DNA from: Lachnospiraceae bacterium
GTDB lineage: Bacteria; Bacillota; Clostridia; Lachnospirales; Lachnospiraceae
Length of the DNA: 57,308 nt
Assembly: GCA_014804355.1 (NCBI GenBank)
Contig: JAAUZY010000043.1
Coordinates: 68,586 to 125,893 of the forward strand
Reading direction: 5' to 3'
A program made the translations under genes and the position numbers. The notes below the pieces were generated by a model, which was not told the origin of the DNA, made no database searches, and saw only the letters and a list, made by a program, of their open reading frames with translations. Positions 34,007 through 41,967 of the stretch are shown piece after piece; positions within the stretch are counted from its first letter, which is position 1; the number at the start of each line of letters is the position of its first letter.

Positions 34007-36925
34007 TTAGAAACGATAGACACGGTTTCGTCCCAAAAGATACCGGTCGCCCTTGTTTTCCACAATGATATAGGCATCTTTCGGTATTTCCTCTGTCCTC
34101 ACGATTTCTCCATCCTGATAGCCATATAGTTTATCGTCTACTACCCAAAGTATCTGCTCTTCGTCAAGATAACCGCCATACTGTCCCTTGGCGCTTCCTG
34201 CTCTGCCATTTTGAAGATTTCCGCCGACGGTAACATCAAACATAAAGGCTTTTCTTGCGCTGTCATTCATCATCACAAAAGGTTCCCCCAAAACCGCTTC
34301 TTTTAAAGATAGACTTCTGGCAAGGTCGATGCAGCCTTCTAATGCCGTCTTCCCGTCCGGCGCAAGATAATATTCACTAATCGGGTTCTCCGCAATTTCC
34401 TTCATCATGCCATAATAATCCAGATGCGCAGGTCTGAATACTCTTTCCGGTTTGCACTCATCTGCCGGCAATTTCTTTAACTCAACCATGGAATCATAAG
34501 GATTTTCAAGGGAAACCGCATATGCCTTCTCACCTCTTTTGTAAAACCACGAGAAGAATGGATGGAAATAGCTGGTATCATGTTTGGCAAAGGGTTGTCC
34601 GGGTACTGTCTTTTTCAGTTCGGAATAATCTACCGCCACTAACAGGTGCCCCTCGGTATCCACTGCCAACGCAGACGGCATAAAATGAATATCTAAGAAA
34701 AGTCTGGTTTTCTTTTCCTTCTTGTCATACTTATAGATTTTCTTTCTGATCTTGTCACACCAGTAGAGATTACCATCTTCGTCAAAAGCAGTTCCTTGTG
34801 CAAAAACACAATTCTCCCCTATTATTTCATAGTTTCCTTCCTTTTGTGCCATTTTTGTTTCCTTTTGCCCGCCTTTGATATAAAGTCTGGCATATTCAGG
34901 AGATTTTGCGTAAAATCCGGTCGTCTCATCCTGCAAAGTCAGAGTAAATACATACTGCATCTGCGCCTTATTGTGCACGTTGAGCAGACTGACATCCTCA
35001 CAATCCCATAGCCTTATCCCGACTTCATACGGTCTGTCCACTGCAATCACCCTGAACATAAACAAATTGGCAAACAGTATGTTCTCACACAGAACCAGTT
35101 CTATCGGCAGACATTCCATTCCTTCCGCTTTTTCTTCTTCTGTCTGGAAGGCATAGAAACTCCAATTCTTGACCCCATTTAATTTCATCTCGCATCTGAC
35201 ATGATGCTCCAGTGAAATCGCATACATTCTGCCCGGCGTATCCGTATTAGTAATGGCAATCCCTGCCTCCGCATAGGGGCTGGCGCTCCATATATCCTTG
35301 AAAATTCCTCCGCCGCCGTTTGTGATCCAAAGGCTGGAATACTGATAGTCCCAGACACGATCCGGATCGTAGTCTGCTGTCCGGGTGGCATTGTAAAGAT
35401 AGCCATAGGCATTGCGACCATCCCGAAACATCAATCCATGCCCGCCTACAAACTTGACGTCATTCATATAGGAAGAAGCGTCTGCCATCCATTTAACACC
35501 GGCAGCTCTGGGATTCTTTCCTGCGGTATCAATACCAATGCCGTTAAAATAGACCGATATTCCTTCTGCTGTCTCCACCAGCGCTTTTGGTGCCCCAAAA
35601 CCGGCAAATGCAGGCGTGTCATCTTCGATTACGATCTGTGTGGTAATAGGGCTCAGTCCATACAGGCAACAATTTCTCCTCAAATAGACTGTGTCTGTAA
35701 TCTTATAAATACCCTGCGGAAAATATAGGATATCTGCCTCTTCCACCGCCGTCTGAATGGCTTTCGTATCGTCACTCACGCCATCCCCTTTTGCTCCGTA
35801 CTGTAAGACGGACACCCATTTCTCCATAGGTGGTACAGGGGGGATATCACTTTGTGGCATATCAGTAAGTTGCGCTAACGGATTTATTGTCTGTATTTCC
35901 TGATGTTTAGCCTCTCCGCCATCGTCCAGCATATAGCCGTACGCATAATCCTCCACCTCATATACTGGATATTCCGGACACAATACCCTGCCGCTATCCC
36001 CATGTTTTATAAGAACCGGCACATTTGCACAGCGAAGCCTTTTGATGTTGGTCTGCTGAATCACTGCATCTGTCTGATAGCAGGTTATGGCTTCTTTATG
36101 TATGTTCTCAAAGATACAGTCTTCCAGATACAGCTTTTCCCAACTTTCCTGCACATATAAATCAAACGCTTTGGGTGTATCGGAAATCCGCAGCCTGAAA
36201 CCGGTAAAACCTGTCATGCCGCTTAATATGGCTGCCTTCTTTTGCCCCTCGAACACAGAGTCCAGCAAGGCAAAGGGCCAGCCGGGAGAACACATACGAC
36301 ACACAATACCATAGACACCGCCCGTAAAAGTGAGATCCTCCATCTCGTTTCCCACATCAAACAAGCCGGCCAACCCGTCTCCCAAGTCAAAATGACAATG
36401 GCTGACAAAACCATGCTGGGCAAAGTGTGCCCGGATGCAGATTGCGCCTGGGTTATTTTCCTCTATTTTAAAATCAATATTGCTGATGGCGCTGTAAAAT
36501 GTTGCCGCATTCGCATCTGCAGGCTCCTCTTTCTGTGTATCCTTTTCCCCAATAAACCAAAACATATACTTTGCGCCGGGATATCCCGACATAAAAGCCG
36601 TCGCCGAGTCTGCTCCCGGAGTGCCCAATTTTGCACCAAACCCTTCCGTTCCTGCCGGCAGCACAAAGACCGGTCTCTTCTTTCCGTAGCCAATCAAACG
36701 GACAGACGGCGGAATTTTAACCGTATTTTTTATCCGATATTCACCTTCCGGAATATAAAGGATACCATAACTCTGCTCTGCAATCAGCCTGTCAACAGCC
36801 ATCTGCAAAATATCGCTTACATCATCTTTCTTATCTGCAAGCTCCGGAAATACTTCCTCTGTAAAAAATATACCTGTCGGATCCTGAAACTTTTCCTTGT
36901 AAACAGATTCTTTTCCATACCACAT
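34007..36925 (-). CDS. Large double beta-helix (pectate lyase-like/GH55-like) protein
   Basis: The protein has about 972 residues and no signal peptide. Two pectate_lyase_3-type beta-helix domains are visible: residues about 10-330 (GILYIPEGEYRIKNTVKIPP) and about 375-680 (VLQYGAKGDGVSDDTKAIQTA, then ILYFPQGIYKITDTV). Tandem helices of this kind occur in GH55. The last 270 residues look like a beta-propeller (GTAFDEDGNLYWCD, LAVDTEGHLLVAVD). A GTG at 36934 is possible, but the ATG at 36925 fits the GGGAG site better. A cytoplasmic carbohydrate lyase or hydrolase is likely; the substrate is unknown. Confidence 0.7.
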   Translation of the reverse strand: MWYGKESVYKEKFQDPTGIFFTEEVFPELADKKDDVSDILQMAVDRLIAEQSYGILYIPEGEYRIKNTVKIPPSVRLIGYGKKRPVFVLPAGTEGFGAKLGTPGADSATAFMSGYPGAKYMFWFIGEKDTQKEEPADANAATFYSAISNIDFKIEENNPGAICIRAHFAQHGFVSHCHFDLGDGLAGLFDVGNEMEDLTFTGGVYGIVCRMCSPGWPFALLDSVFEGQKKAAILSGMTGFTGFRLRISDTPKAFDLYVQESWEKLYLEDCIFENIHKEAITCYQTDAVIQQTNIKRLRCANVPVLIKHGDSGRVLCPEYPVYEVEDYAYGYMLDDGGEAKHQEIQTINPLAQLTDMPQSDIPPVPPMEKWVSVLQYGAKGDGVSDDTKAIQTAVEEADILYFPQGIYKITDTVYLRRNCCLYGLSPITTQIVIEDDTPAFAGFGAPKALVETAEGISVYFNGIGIDTAGKNPRAAGVKWMADASSYMNDVKFVGGHGLMFRDGRNAYGYLYNATRTADYDPDRVWDYQYSSLWITNGGGGIFKDIWSASPYAEAGIAITNTDTPGRMYAISLEHHVRCEMKLNGVKNWSFYAFQTEEEKAEGMECLPIELVLCENILFANLFMFRVIAVDRPYEVGIRLWDCEDVSLLNVHNKAQMQYVFTLTLQDETTGFYAKSPEYARLYIKGGQKETKMAQKEGNYEIIGENCVFAQGTAFDEDGNLYWCDKIRKKIYKYDKKEKKTRLFLDIHFMPSALAVDTEGHLLVAVDYSELKKTVPGQPFAKHDTSYFHPFFSWFYKRGEKAYAVSLENPYDSMVELKKLPADECKPERVFRPAHLDYYGMMKEIAENPISEYYLAPDGKTALEGCIDLARSLSLKEAVLGEPFVMMNDSARKAFMFDVTVGGNLQNGRAGSAKGQYGGYLDEEQILWVVDDKLYGYQDGEIVRTEEIPKDAYIIVENKGDRYLLGRNRVYRF

Positions 36926-36961
36926 AGTTTTCACACTCCCTGCCTTACACTATCTCCATCA

Positions 36962-37642
36962 CTACAGAAAATCCAATGAAACCACCTTGTCCGACTTCAT
37001 GAGAATATCATATATCTCCGTGCGTTCCGTAGGCTTCTTCACATAGAGAACCATATGCACGGAAACTCCCTCACCGGCAATTCTGGACTCACTCATATCC
37101 ATGGAATCTATCACGACCCCCGAATCCTTCAGATCCTGTATAACGATATGCAAATCCCTGCTTTTCTCAAGATCAATGAACACATTACAATAACGGGAGT
37201 GTCTGGTGGCAAAACGTTCCACGAAAGGAAGCACATGCAGTGAGAGCAGCATCATAACAGTAATCAGCACGCCTCCCTCGATAAATCCGATTCCCACAGC
37301 AAGTCCGATACACGCACTCGCCCAGAGCGTGGCCGCAGTCGTCAGTCCTCTGACACGGTGCTTAGATATGATAATCGTACCCACACCGATAAAGCCTACC
37401 CCGCTGATCACCTGTGCCGCCATACGGTTCATATTAGCAAGTCCGGGAAAGTGAATCTGTATATACTGTTCTGTCAACATGACCAGAGTAGCGCCAAGGC
37501 AGACCACCGTAATCGTTTTCGTCCCTGCACCGCGGTGTTTCATTCCACGGTCAAGACCAACGATACCTCCTAAAATAGCCGCCACGATAACACGAATCAA
37601 TATATTCTGCATATTCCATGCTGCGAAGTCTATCGGGATCAT
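36962..37642 (-). CDS. MgtC/SapB family membrane protein
   Basis: The 226-residue protein has four to five N-terminal membrane segments with the family runs GGIVGLDRGMKHRGAGTKT, VISGVGFIGVGTII and VRGLTTAATLWASACIGLAVG. A cytoplasmic ACT-like domain follows (about 150-226). MgtC-type proteins modulate Mg2+ homeostasis or ATP synthase in some bacteria. The function of this subgroup is not established. AGGAG stands seven bases before the ATG. It lies 36 bp upstream of the beta-helix gene on the same strand, so cotranscription is possible but the functions look unrelated. Confidence 0.9.
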   Translation of the reverse strand: MIPIDFAAWNMQNILIRVIVAAILGGIVGLDRGMKHRGAGTKTITVVCLGATLVMLTEQYIQIHFPGLANMNRMAAQVISGVGFIGVGTIIISKHRVRGLTTAATLWASACIGLAVGIGFIEGGVLITVMMLLSLHVLPFVERFATRHSRYCNVFIDLEKSRDLHIVIQDLKDSGVVIDSMDMSESRIAGEGVSVHMVLYVKKPTERTEIYDILMKSDKVVSLDFL

Positions 37643-37693
37643 ATGTGTTCTCCTGTTTTTACCATATGTATTGTAAATCCTTACATCTGTTTC

Positions 37694-37746
37694 AAAAAAG
37701 CTGATACATCACAAACTGCATAAGTGCGTGTACCAGCTCTTTTTTA
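37694..37746. terminator. Bidirectional terminator between the phosphoesterase and mgtC-like genes
   Basis: AGCTGATACA and TGTACCAGCT form a ten-base stem (one wobble on one strand). A plus-strand T run follows, and six A precede it, which are six T on the minus strand. It ends the phosphoesterase transcript before the mgtC-like gene. Confidence 0.7.
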
Positions 37747-37794
37747 TTATTTTATCTTACCATTATGATATTTACAACCAAATTAAAAAATTTA

Positions 37795-38391
37795 TTACGA
37801 ATAATCCACAATATAGTACTCATAGGCATTCACTATAGTTGTCTTACCATATGTGTCTGTCCGCTTAAATCCTCTGCCATAATTGGCATGTACATGCCCG
37901 TGAAAGAAAAACTTCGGTTCATATTTCTCCATCAATGTCCGAAAAACTTCAAAACCCCGATGGGGCAGATCCTCCAGATCATTAATATGATAAGCAGGTG
38001 CATGAGTTACAAGAATATCAAACCCTTTATTCCACCATAGCTTAAATTTCAACTTCCGAACACGTTTTCTCATTTTCTGTTCTGAATACTGATTGCTTGC
38101 TCCCGGTATATATTCCATGGAACCGCCCAAACCAAGGATACGGATTCCCTCATGCACATAGATATCATCCTCAATACAGATGCATCCTTCCGGCGGCGTC
38201 TCCTCATATCTTTCATCATGGTTGCCCATAATATAGAGCAGCGGCACATTGCAGAGCGTGACGAAAAAAGACAAATATGCCGGTGACAGATCCCCACATG
38301 AAATAATGAGGTCAATATCCTTCAATTTATCCGGTTCATAGAAATCATACAAATATTTAGATTTCTGATCAGCAAGCACTAATATCTTCAT
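37795..38391 (-). CDS. Calcineurin-like metallophosphoesterase
   Basis: The 198-residue protein shows the metallophos motifs in order: LVLADQKS (degenerate first motif, lacking the DxH pair), ISCGDLS, MGNHDE, VTHAP and HGHVHANYG. It probably hydrolyses a phosphodiester such as a nucleotide or a 3',5'-cyclic compound. The first motif usually holds DxH; here it reads LADQK, so one metal site may be altered. Its start overlaps the stop of the upstream BMP fusion gene by four bases (ATGA), so the two proteins are made together. Confidence 0.88.
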   Translation of the reverse strand: MKILVLADQKSKYLYDFYEPDKLKDIDLIISCGDLSPAYLSFFVTLCNVPLLYIMGNHDERYEETPPEGCICIEDDIYVHEGIRILGLGGSMEYIPGASNQYSEQKMRKRVRKLKFKLWWNKGFDILVTHAPAYHINDLEDLPHRGFEVFRTLMEKYEPKFFFHGHVHANYGRGFKRTDTYGKTTIVNAYEYYIVDYS

Positions 38392-40367
38392 TGAATCCCT
38401 CCGTCCCCTTCTGACCTGTCAGTCTGGGTATCGGCGCTTTTATCCGTGCCGGATTCATCTACTTTAACACCCAGAAAGTTTACGAGTGTCCGGGCTTCAT
38501 CCGTCAGTTCGTCTAATTCCGGAATTTTTCCGATCACATTCTCTGCCAGCCAATCCATGGTAATAATCTCCTCCGGTCCCAGACTCTCACCTTTCTCGCA
38601 CTGTACAACACCCCCCTGTGCATAGATCGGACCGTCAAAAGGATGGAAGGCTCCTGCGCGTATCGAACTTTTCAGAAATTCAATAAGTCTGTTGGTTCCG
38701 TGTGGCATAGACTTTGAGCAGATGACATCAATGACATCCGCCGACATTCCCCACCAGTAATTGACCGCCTTCTTTCCTTTCTGTGCCTCCGCCTCCGTGC
38801 TGCCGCCGCTGTAAATATTCCTAATTATTTTCTCATAAAATTTTCCCCAGTCCCAGATTGGTGTTGCAAGATTTTCAGTGGTTCCGTCTTCTCTTTTCGC
38901 ATAGAGACCATATGCTCTGGAAGCACTCTCCGGAGTAATCATATCGTTGTCAGATACAAAGACGATTCCTTCCTGCTTCAGTCTTTCTCTGGCATCTACT
39001 CCTTTAACCTTCGTCCATTCCAAATGAATCTGCACATAGGGATTGATCATTTTAGCCCCCAAAGCAAATGCGTTAATGTTCGCCAGAGTGCCGTAGATCG
39101 GATAATCCGCCACGTATCCAAGCCTGTCGGTTCTGGACAACGCAGCTGCAATAGCGCCCATCAGGAACTTAGACTCATACATCCTTGCATAATATGTACA
39201 GATAGAAGAATAGGACATCTTGATCGAACAGTTATATATTTTTACCTTCGGATGATGAACCGCAGAACGCACGCTCTGGTTTATCATCTGCGTAGCCGTC
39301 GTAAAGATTAACTCACAGCCTGCCGCGATCGCCTGCTCAATGGCCTCTTCCACTTCCTCCTCCGTGTCGGCTTTATCAAAAGCCATCGTCTCTATTTTAC
39401 CGTCAAACGCCTGTTCCAGATACAATCTTCCCAGTTCGTGCGCATATGCCCAACTGGAAGTTTCCGTTGTCTTCATATAAATAAATGCTATTTTCAGAGA
39501 ATCCGGGATTCCCGTCGGAAGCAGTTTGTTCAGAAGAGAGGATTTTACCTGTTCAGGAGACTGCACAAGCTCTACCTGACTGCCCTGATCGGCAAGGGTG
39601 ATCTCTGTCCAAATTTTTTGGAGTGAGCGGCTTATTTCCTGTTCTGTTTCATCTATAACCTTATCGTATCCGTATATTTCTACATAAATCAAAAAAGCAT
39701 CGGATACATTGATATCCAATTTCTCGCCATGTGCCTTGTTAAATGCAAGCTCGAAGTTATAGCAGGCAGAATGCAGATCCATTCTGTCATCATCACTCCA
39801 GACTTCATCCTCTGCTTTTCCCATAAGTTTCAGAAGTTTCTTATAACTCCCTTCTTTGGAAAAGCAGACATCATAACTTTGCGATACCTCGTAAAAATCC
39901 AGAAATTCATAATACAGACGATTTTCTTTATCATCTGATCTCTTGGGAACCAGACGGGTAACGCTTGCAGAAAGGCTGTAGGTCTTCAAGTATTTCATAA
40001 CGCTGACACGCTTGTTGCCTTCCTGCACATAAAACTGATTCATAAATTCATAAGCGATGATCGGATCGTTGATCCCGTCATCGATCTGATGGTTATAAAG
40101 CGATCCCCACTTCATCCCAAATTCCGAGTTCTCGGGAAGAAGCGGCATAAAATTATTGGCGAACGCATTAGACCGCCCCACCGTCTTTGTTCCCACGATC
40201 TTAGATAATGGAATATCCATGATTCCCAAATTTTCAATTGATGCTACCTCGGTATAAGATATCATTTCATCCAGTACCGGGAGATAAGGGTATTCGCCCT
40301 TAGTGAGCGCAGTCCGATAACTGCGTCGTCCCTGTTTTAACGCTGTTGCATAATCATTAGATGCCAT
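38388..40367 (-). CDS. Cytoplasmic fusion of a ParB-like domain and a BMP/PnrA-type ligand-binding domain
   Basis: The 659-residue protein has no signal peptide. Residues about 50-130 hold a ParB/Srx-like segment (MDIPLSKIVGTKTVGRSNAF, then FYVQEGNKRVSVMKYL). Residues about 290-620 follow the Bmp lipoprotein fold (LKIAFIYMKTTETSSWAYAHE, ELIFTTATQMINQS, FLMGAIAAALSRTDRLGYVA, INAFALGAKMINP), which normally binds purine nucleosides outside the cell. A polar tail closes it. The pairing points to an intracellular nucleoside sensor. AAGGAAGG precedes the ATG; the phosphoesterase gene overlaps its stop. Confidence 0.8.
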   Translation of the reverse strand: MASNDYATALKQGRRSYRTALTKGEYPYLPVLDEMISYTEVASIENLGIMDIPLSKIVGTKTVGRSNAFANNFMPLLPENSEFGMKWGSLYNHQIDDGINDPIIAYEFMNQFYVQEGNKRVSVMKYLKTYSLSASVTRLVPKRSDDKENRLYYEFLDFYEVSQSYDVCFSKEGSYKKLLKLMGKAEDEVWSDDDRMDLHSACYNFELAFNKAHGEKLDINVSDAFLIYVEIYGYDKVIDETEQEISRSLQKIWTEITLADQGSQVELVQSPEQVKSSLLNKLLPTGIPDSLKIAFIYMKTTETSSWAYAHELGRLYLEQAFDGKIETMAFDKADTEEEVEEAIEQAIAAGCELIFTTATQMINQSVRSAVHHPKVKIYNCSIKMSYSSICTYYARMYESKFLMGAIAAALSRTDRLGYVADYPIYGTLANINAFALGAKMINPYVQIHLEWTKVKGVDARERLKQEGIVFVSDNDMITPESASRAYGLYAKREDGTTENLATPIWDWGKFYEKIIRNIYSGGSTEAEAQKGKKAVNYWWGMSADVIDVICSKSMPHGTNRLIEFLKSSIRAGAFHPFDGPIYAQGGVVQCEKGESLGPEEIITMDWLAENVIGKIPELDELTDEARTLVNFLGVKVDESGTDKSADTQTDRSEGDGGIQ

Positions 40368-40487
40368 AACAGTACCTTCCTTGTATAATAATATGTATTA
40401 AAATATTTTTTATAGTTTATTCTTATCTTACCATTTCATGTCGAAATTGAAAAGGTTATATCGCACAGGTTTCTATTACAAATAAAT

Positions 40488-40520
40488 AAAAATGCCCCGC
40501 CGTTTCCGACAGGGCATTTT
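40488..40520 (-). terminator. Rho-independent terminator of the SPFH-TIR operon
   Basis: On the minus strand AAAATGCCC pairs with GGGCATTTTT and leads into TATTTATTT. It lies three bases after the stop of the 33-residue membrane protein gene and well before the next gene, so it closes the operon that starts near 46919. Confidence 0.85.
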
Positions 40521-40523
40521 CGT

Positions 40524-40625
40524 TTACTTATCACCATCTTTTTTCTTCTTAATGTTCCTGATAATACAGACTGCCGCGATTGCGATAAAAGCAACGGTGA
40601 TAACTACTTCAAATATCTCGTACAT
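40524..40625 (-). CDS. 33-residue single-pass membrane peptide
   Basis: The reading frame gives 33 residues starting MYEIFEVVITVAF, with a hydrophobic helix (about 6-22) and a basic tail RNIKKKKDGDK, so an N-out, C-in membrane peptide is expected. AAGGAGG stands eight bases before the ATG, an unusually good site for so short a frame, and the terminator follows directly. It is the last gene of the SPFH-TIR unit, 82 bp after the DUF1266 lipoprotein. It is not recognised by family. A toxin-like or regulatory peptide is possible. Confidence 0.7.
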   Translation of the reverse strand: MYEIFEVVITVAFIAIAAVCIIRNIKKKKDGDK

Positions 40626-40707
40626 TTCTCTTCCCTCCTTATCTTAAGCGGTTTAAACTGATCCGCTTTATTCCTATGCCTTAATCTGATTGATTAACAA
40701 AAATCTC

Positions 40708-41913
40708 CTACCACGTTTTCTCAAATGTCATTCCCCACTCTAACTGAAACGGGCTGTCAGAAGCCGCTTTGATTTCTTCATAAATCCCGCGCCGCTCATC
40801 ACTACTCTCCTCTGCCCAATATTCATATCCTACAAAATAACTTTCCATAAGGCTATCCCACGAATCAAAGGTATTCTGGATAACCTCCGCGGTCTCCAGC
40901 GACTTATCTAAAGCCTCTTCTTCGGTATAGTATCCCGCGAGATAATAGTATCCCAGAAGCGACATCGCACGGCTGTAATCCCATCCTGCCGCAGCGTCTG
41001 AACCATACTGTTCATATAAAGCGAACCAATCTACGTAATTCTGCGCCTCCTCCTCACTTACATCAAAGTTCTCAAGAATCAGGTCAACCCTCTCAGCTTC
41101 GGAAGCATCCGCGAGCCCGGCTTCTGCCAATATGTCCATCTCTTCTGCAAAAGAGACACGGTGTCCTTCTGTTAAAAGCCAGTCCATTGTCTCCTCCGCT
41201 GTTTCATGATCTGTAACATCCCACCACTCGCTCAGAAGGTTCTGAACCATACTTTTACTGTTATCATCTGCAGGCGCCCCGCCAAACAAAGTGTAATCCC
41301 AACGGTTAGCTGCTGTCAGAACAGCACATGTATTATTAAACCATTGAATCGTATCTGTACTTTCCATTGCTGATGCTTCTTCAATTTCCGGAGCATTCTC
41401 CTTAAATGAACCACATACATTATTAAAATATTCTATCTCTGCAGTATTCATTTTGATAGCTACATATAAAATGCTGTAATAGGCATACTCTGTCTCACCG
41501 TACAGAATACGTCCATTGCCACTGATATCTTCAATAGTCACTGTACAACTATAGGTTTCCGCCACATCCATATCCGGAACGGACGGATTATCAATCAATG
41601 TCATTTCTGACATCGGATAGGAAGCGTTTATCATATCTTTCCAATTATCCATGTCAATAACATTTGCACCATAAATATTTTTTGCCATCTGCATAACCAT
41701 AACCGCCTCAGAATCATCTTCGCTGGCTGCCGCAATCCAGCCCTCAGCTCCGGTTCCTATATCTTCCTGCTTCCATTTCTCATTCAACTGAATACTTACG
41801 GTTTCATCCTCAGAAGTAAATTCCTTCATAACTACCTCTTTGTTACCGCATCCTGCAAGCATCAATGCAAGCATTATGGCAGCTGCTATTACGTTTCTCG
41901 TCATCCTTTTCAT
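40708..41913 (-). CDS. Lipoprotein with a C-terminal DUF1266-like domain
   Basis: The 401-residue protein starts with a lipoprotein signal (LALMLAGCGNK, Cys22). The N-terminal half (25-180) is a mixed alpha/beta domain of unknown type (VSIQLNEKWKQEDIG, GWIAAASEDDSE). The C-terminal half (about 190-400) has NRWDYTLFGG, WWDVTDHETAEETMDWLL, GWDYSRAMSLLGYYYLAGY and TFDSWDSLMESYFVGYEYW, the DUF1266 pattern. It should sit on the outer face of the membrane. It follows the TIR-LRR gene by 54 bp, so it may be the outer component of the same system. Confidence 0.8.
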   Translation of the reverse strand: MKRMTRNVIAAAIMLALMLAGCGNKEVVMKEFTSEDETVSIQLNEKWKQEDIGTGAEGWIAAASEDDSEAVMVMQMAKNIYGANVIDMDNWKDMINASYPMSEMTLIDNPSVPDMDVAETYSCTVTIEDISGNGRILYGETEYAYYSILYVAIKMNTAEIEYFNNVCGSFKENAPEIEEASAMESTDTIQWFNNTCAVLTAANRWDYTLFGGAPADDNSKSMVQNLLSEWWDVTDHETAEETMDWLLTEGHRVSFAEEMDILAEAGLADASEAERVDLILENFDVSEEEAQNYVDWFALYEQYGSDAAAGWDYSRAMSLLGYYYLAGYYTEEEALDKSLETAEVIQNTFDSWDSLMESYFVGYEYWAEESSDERRGIYEEIKAASDSPFQLEWGMTFEKTW

Positions 41914-41967
41914 AAATACACCTTTTCCTTTCTTATTGAGTTTTGTTTATAATCCTTCATTAATTGC

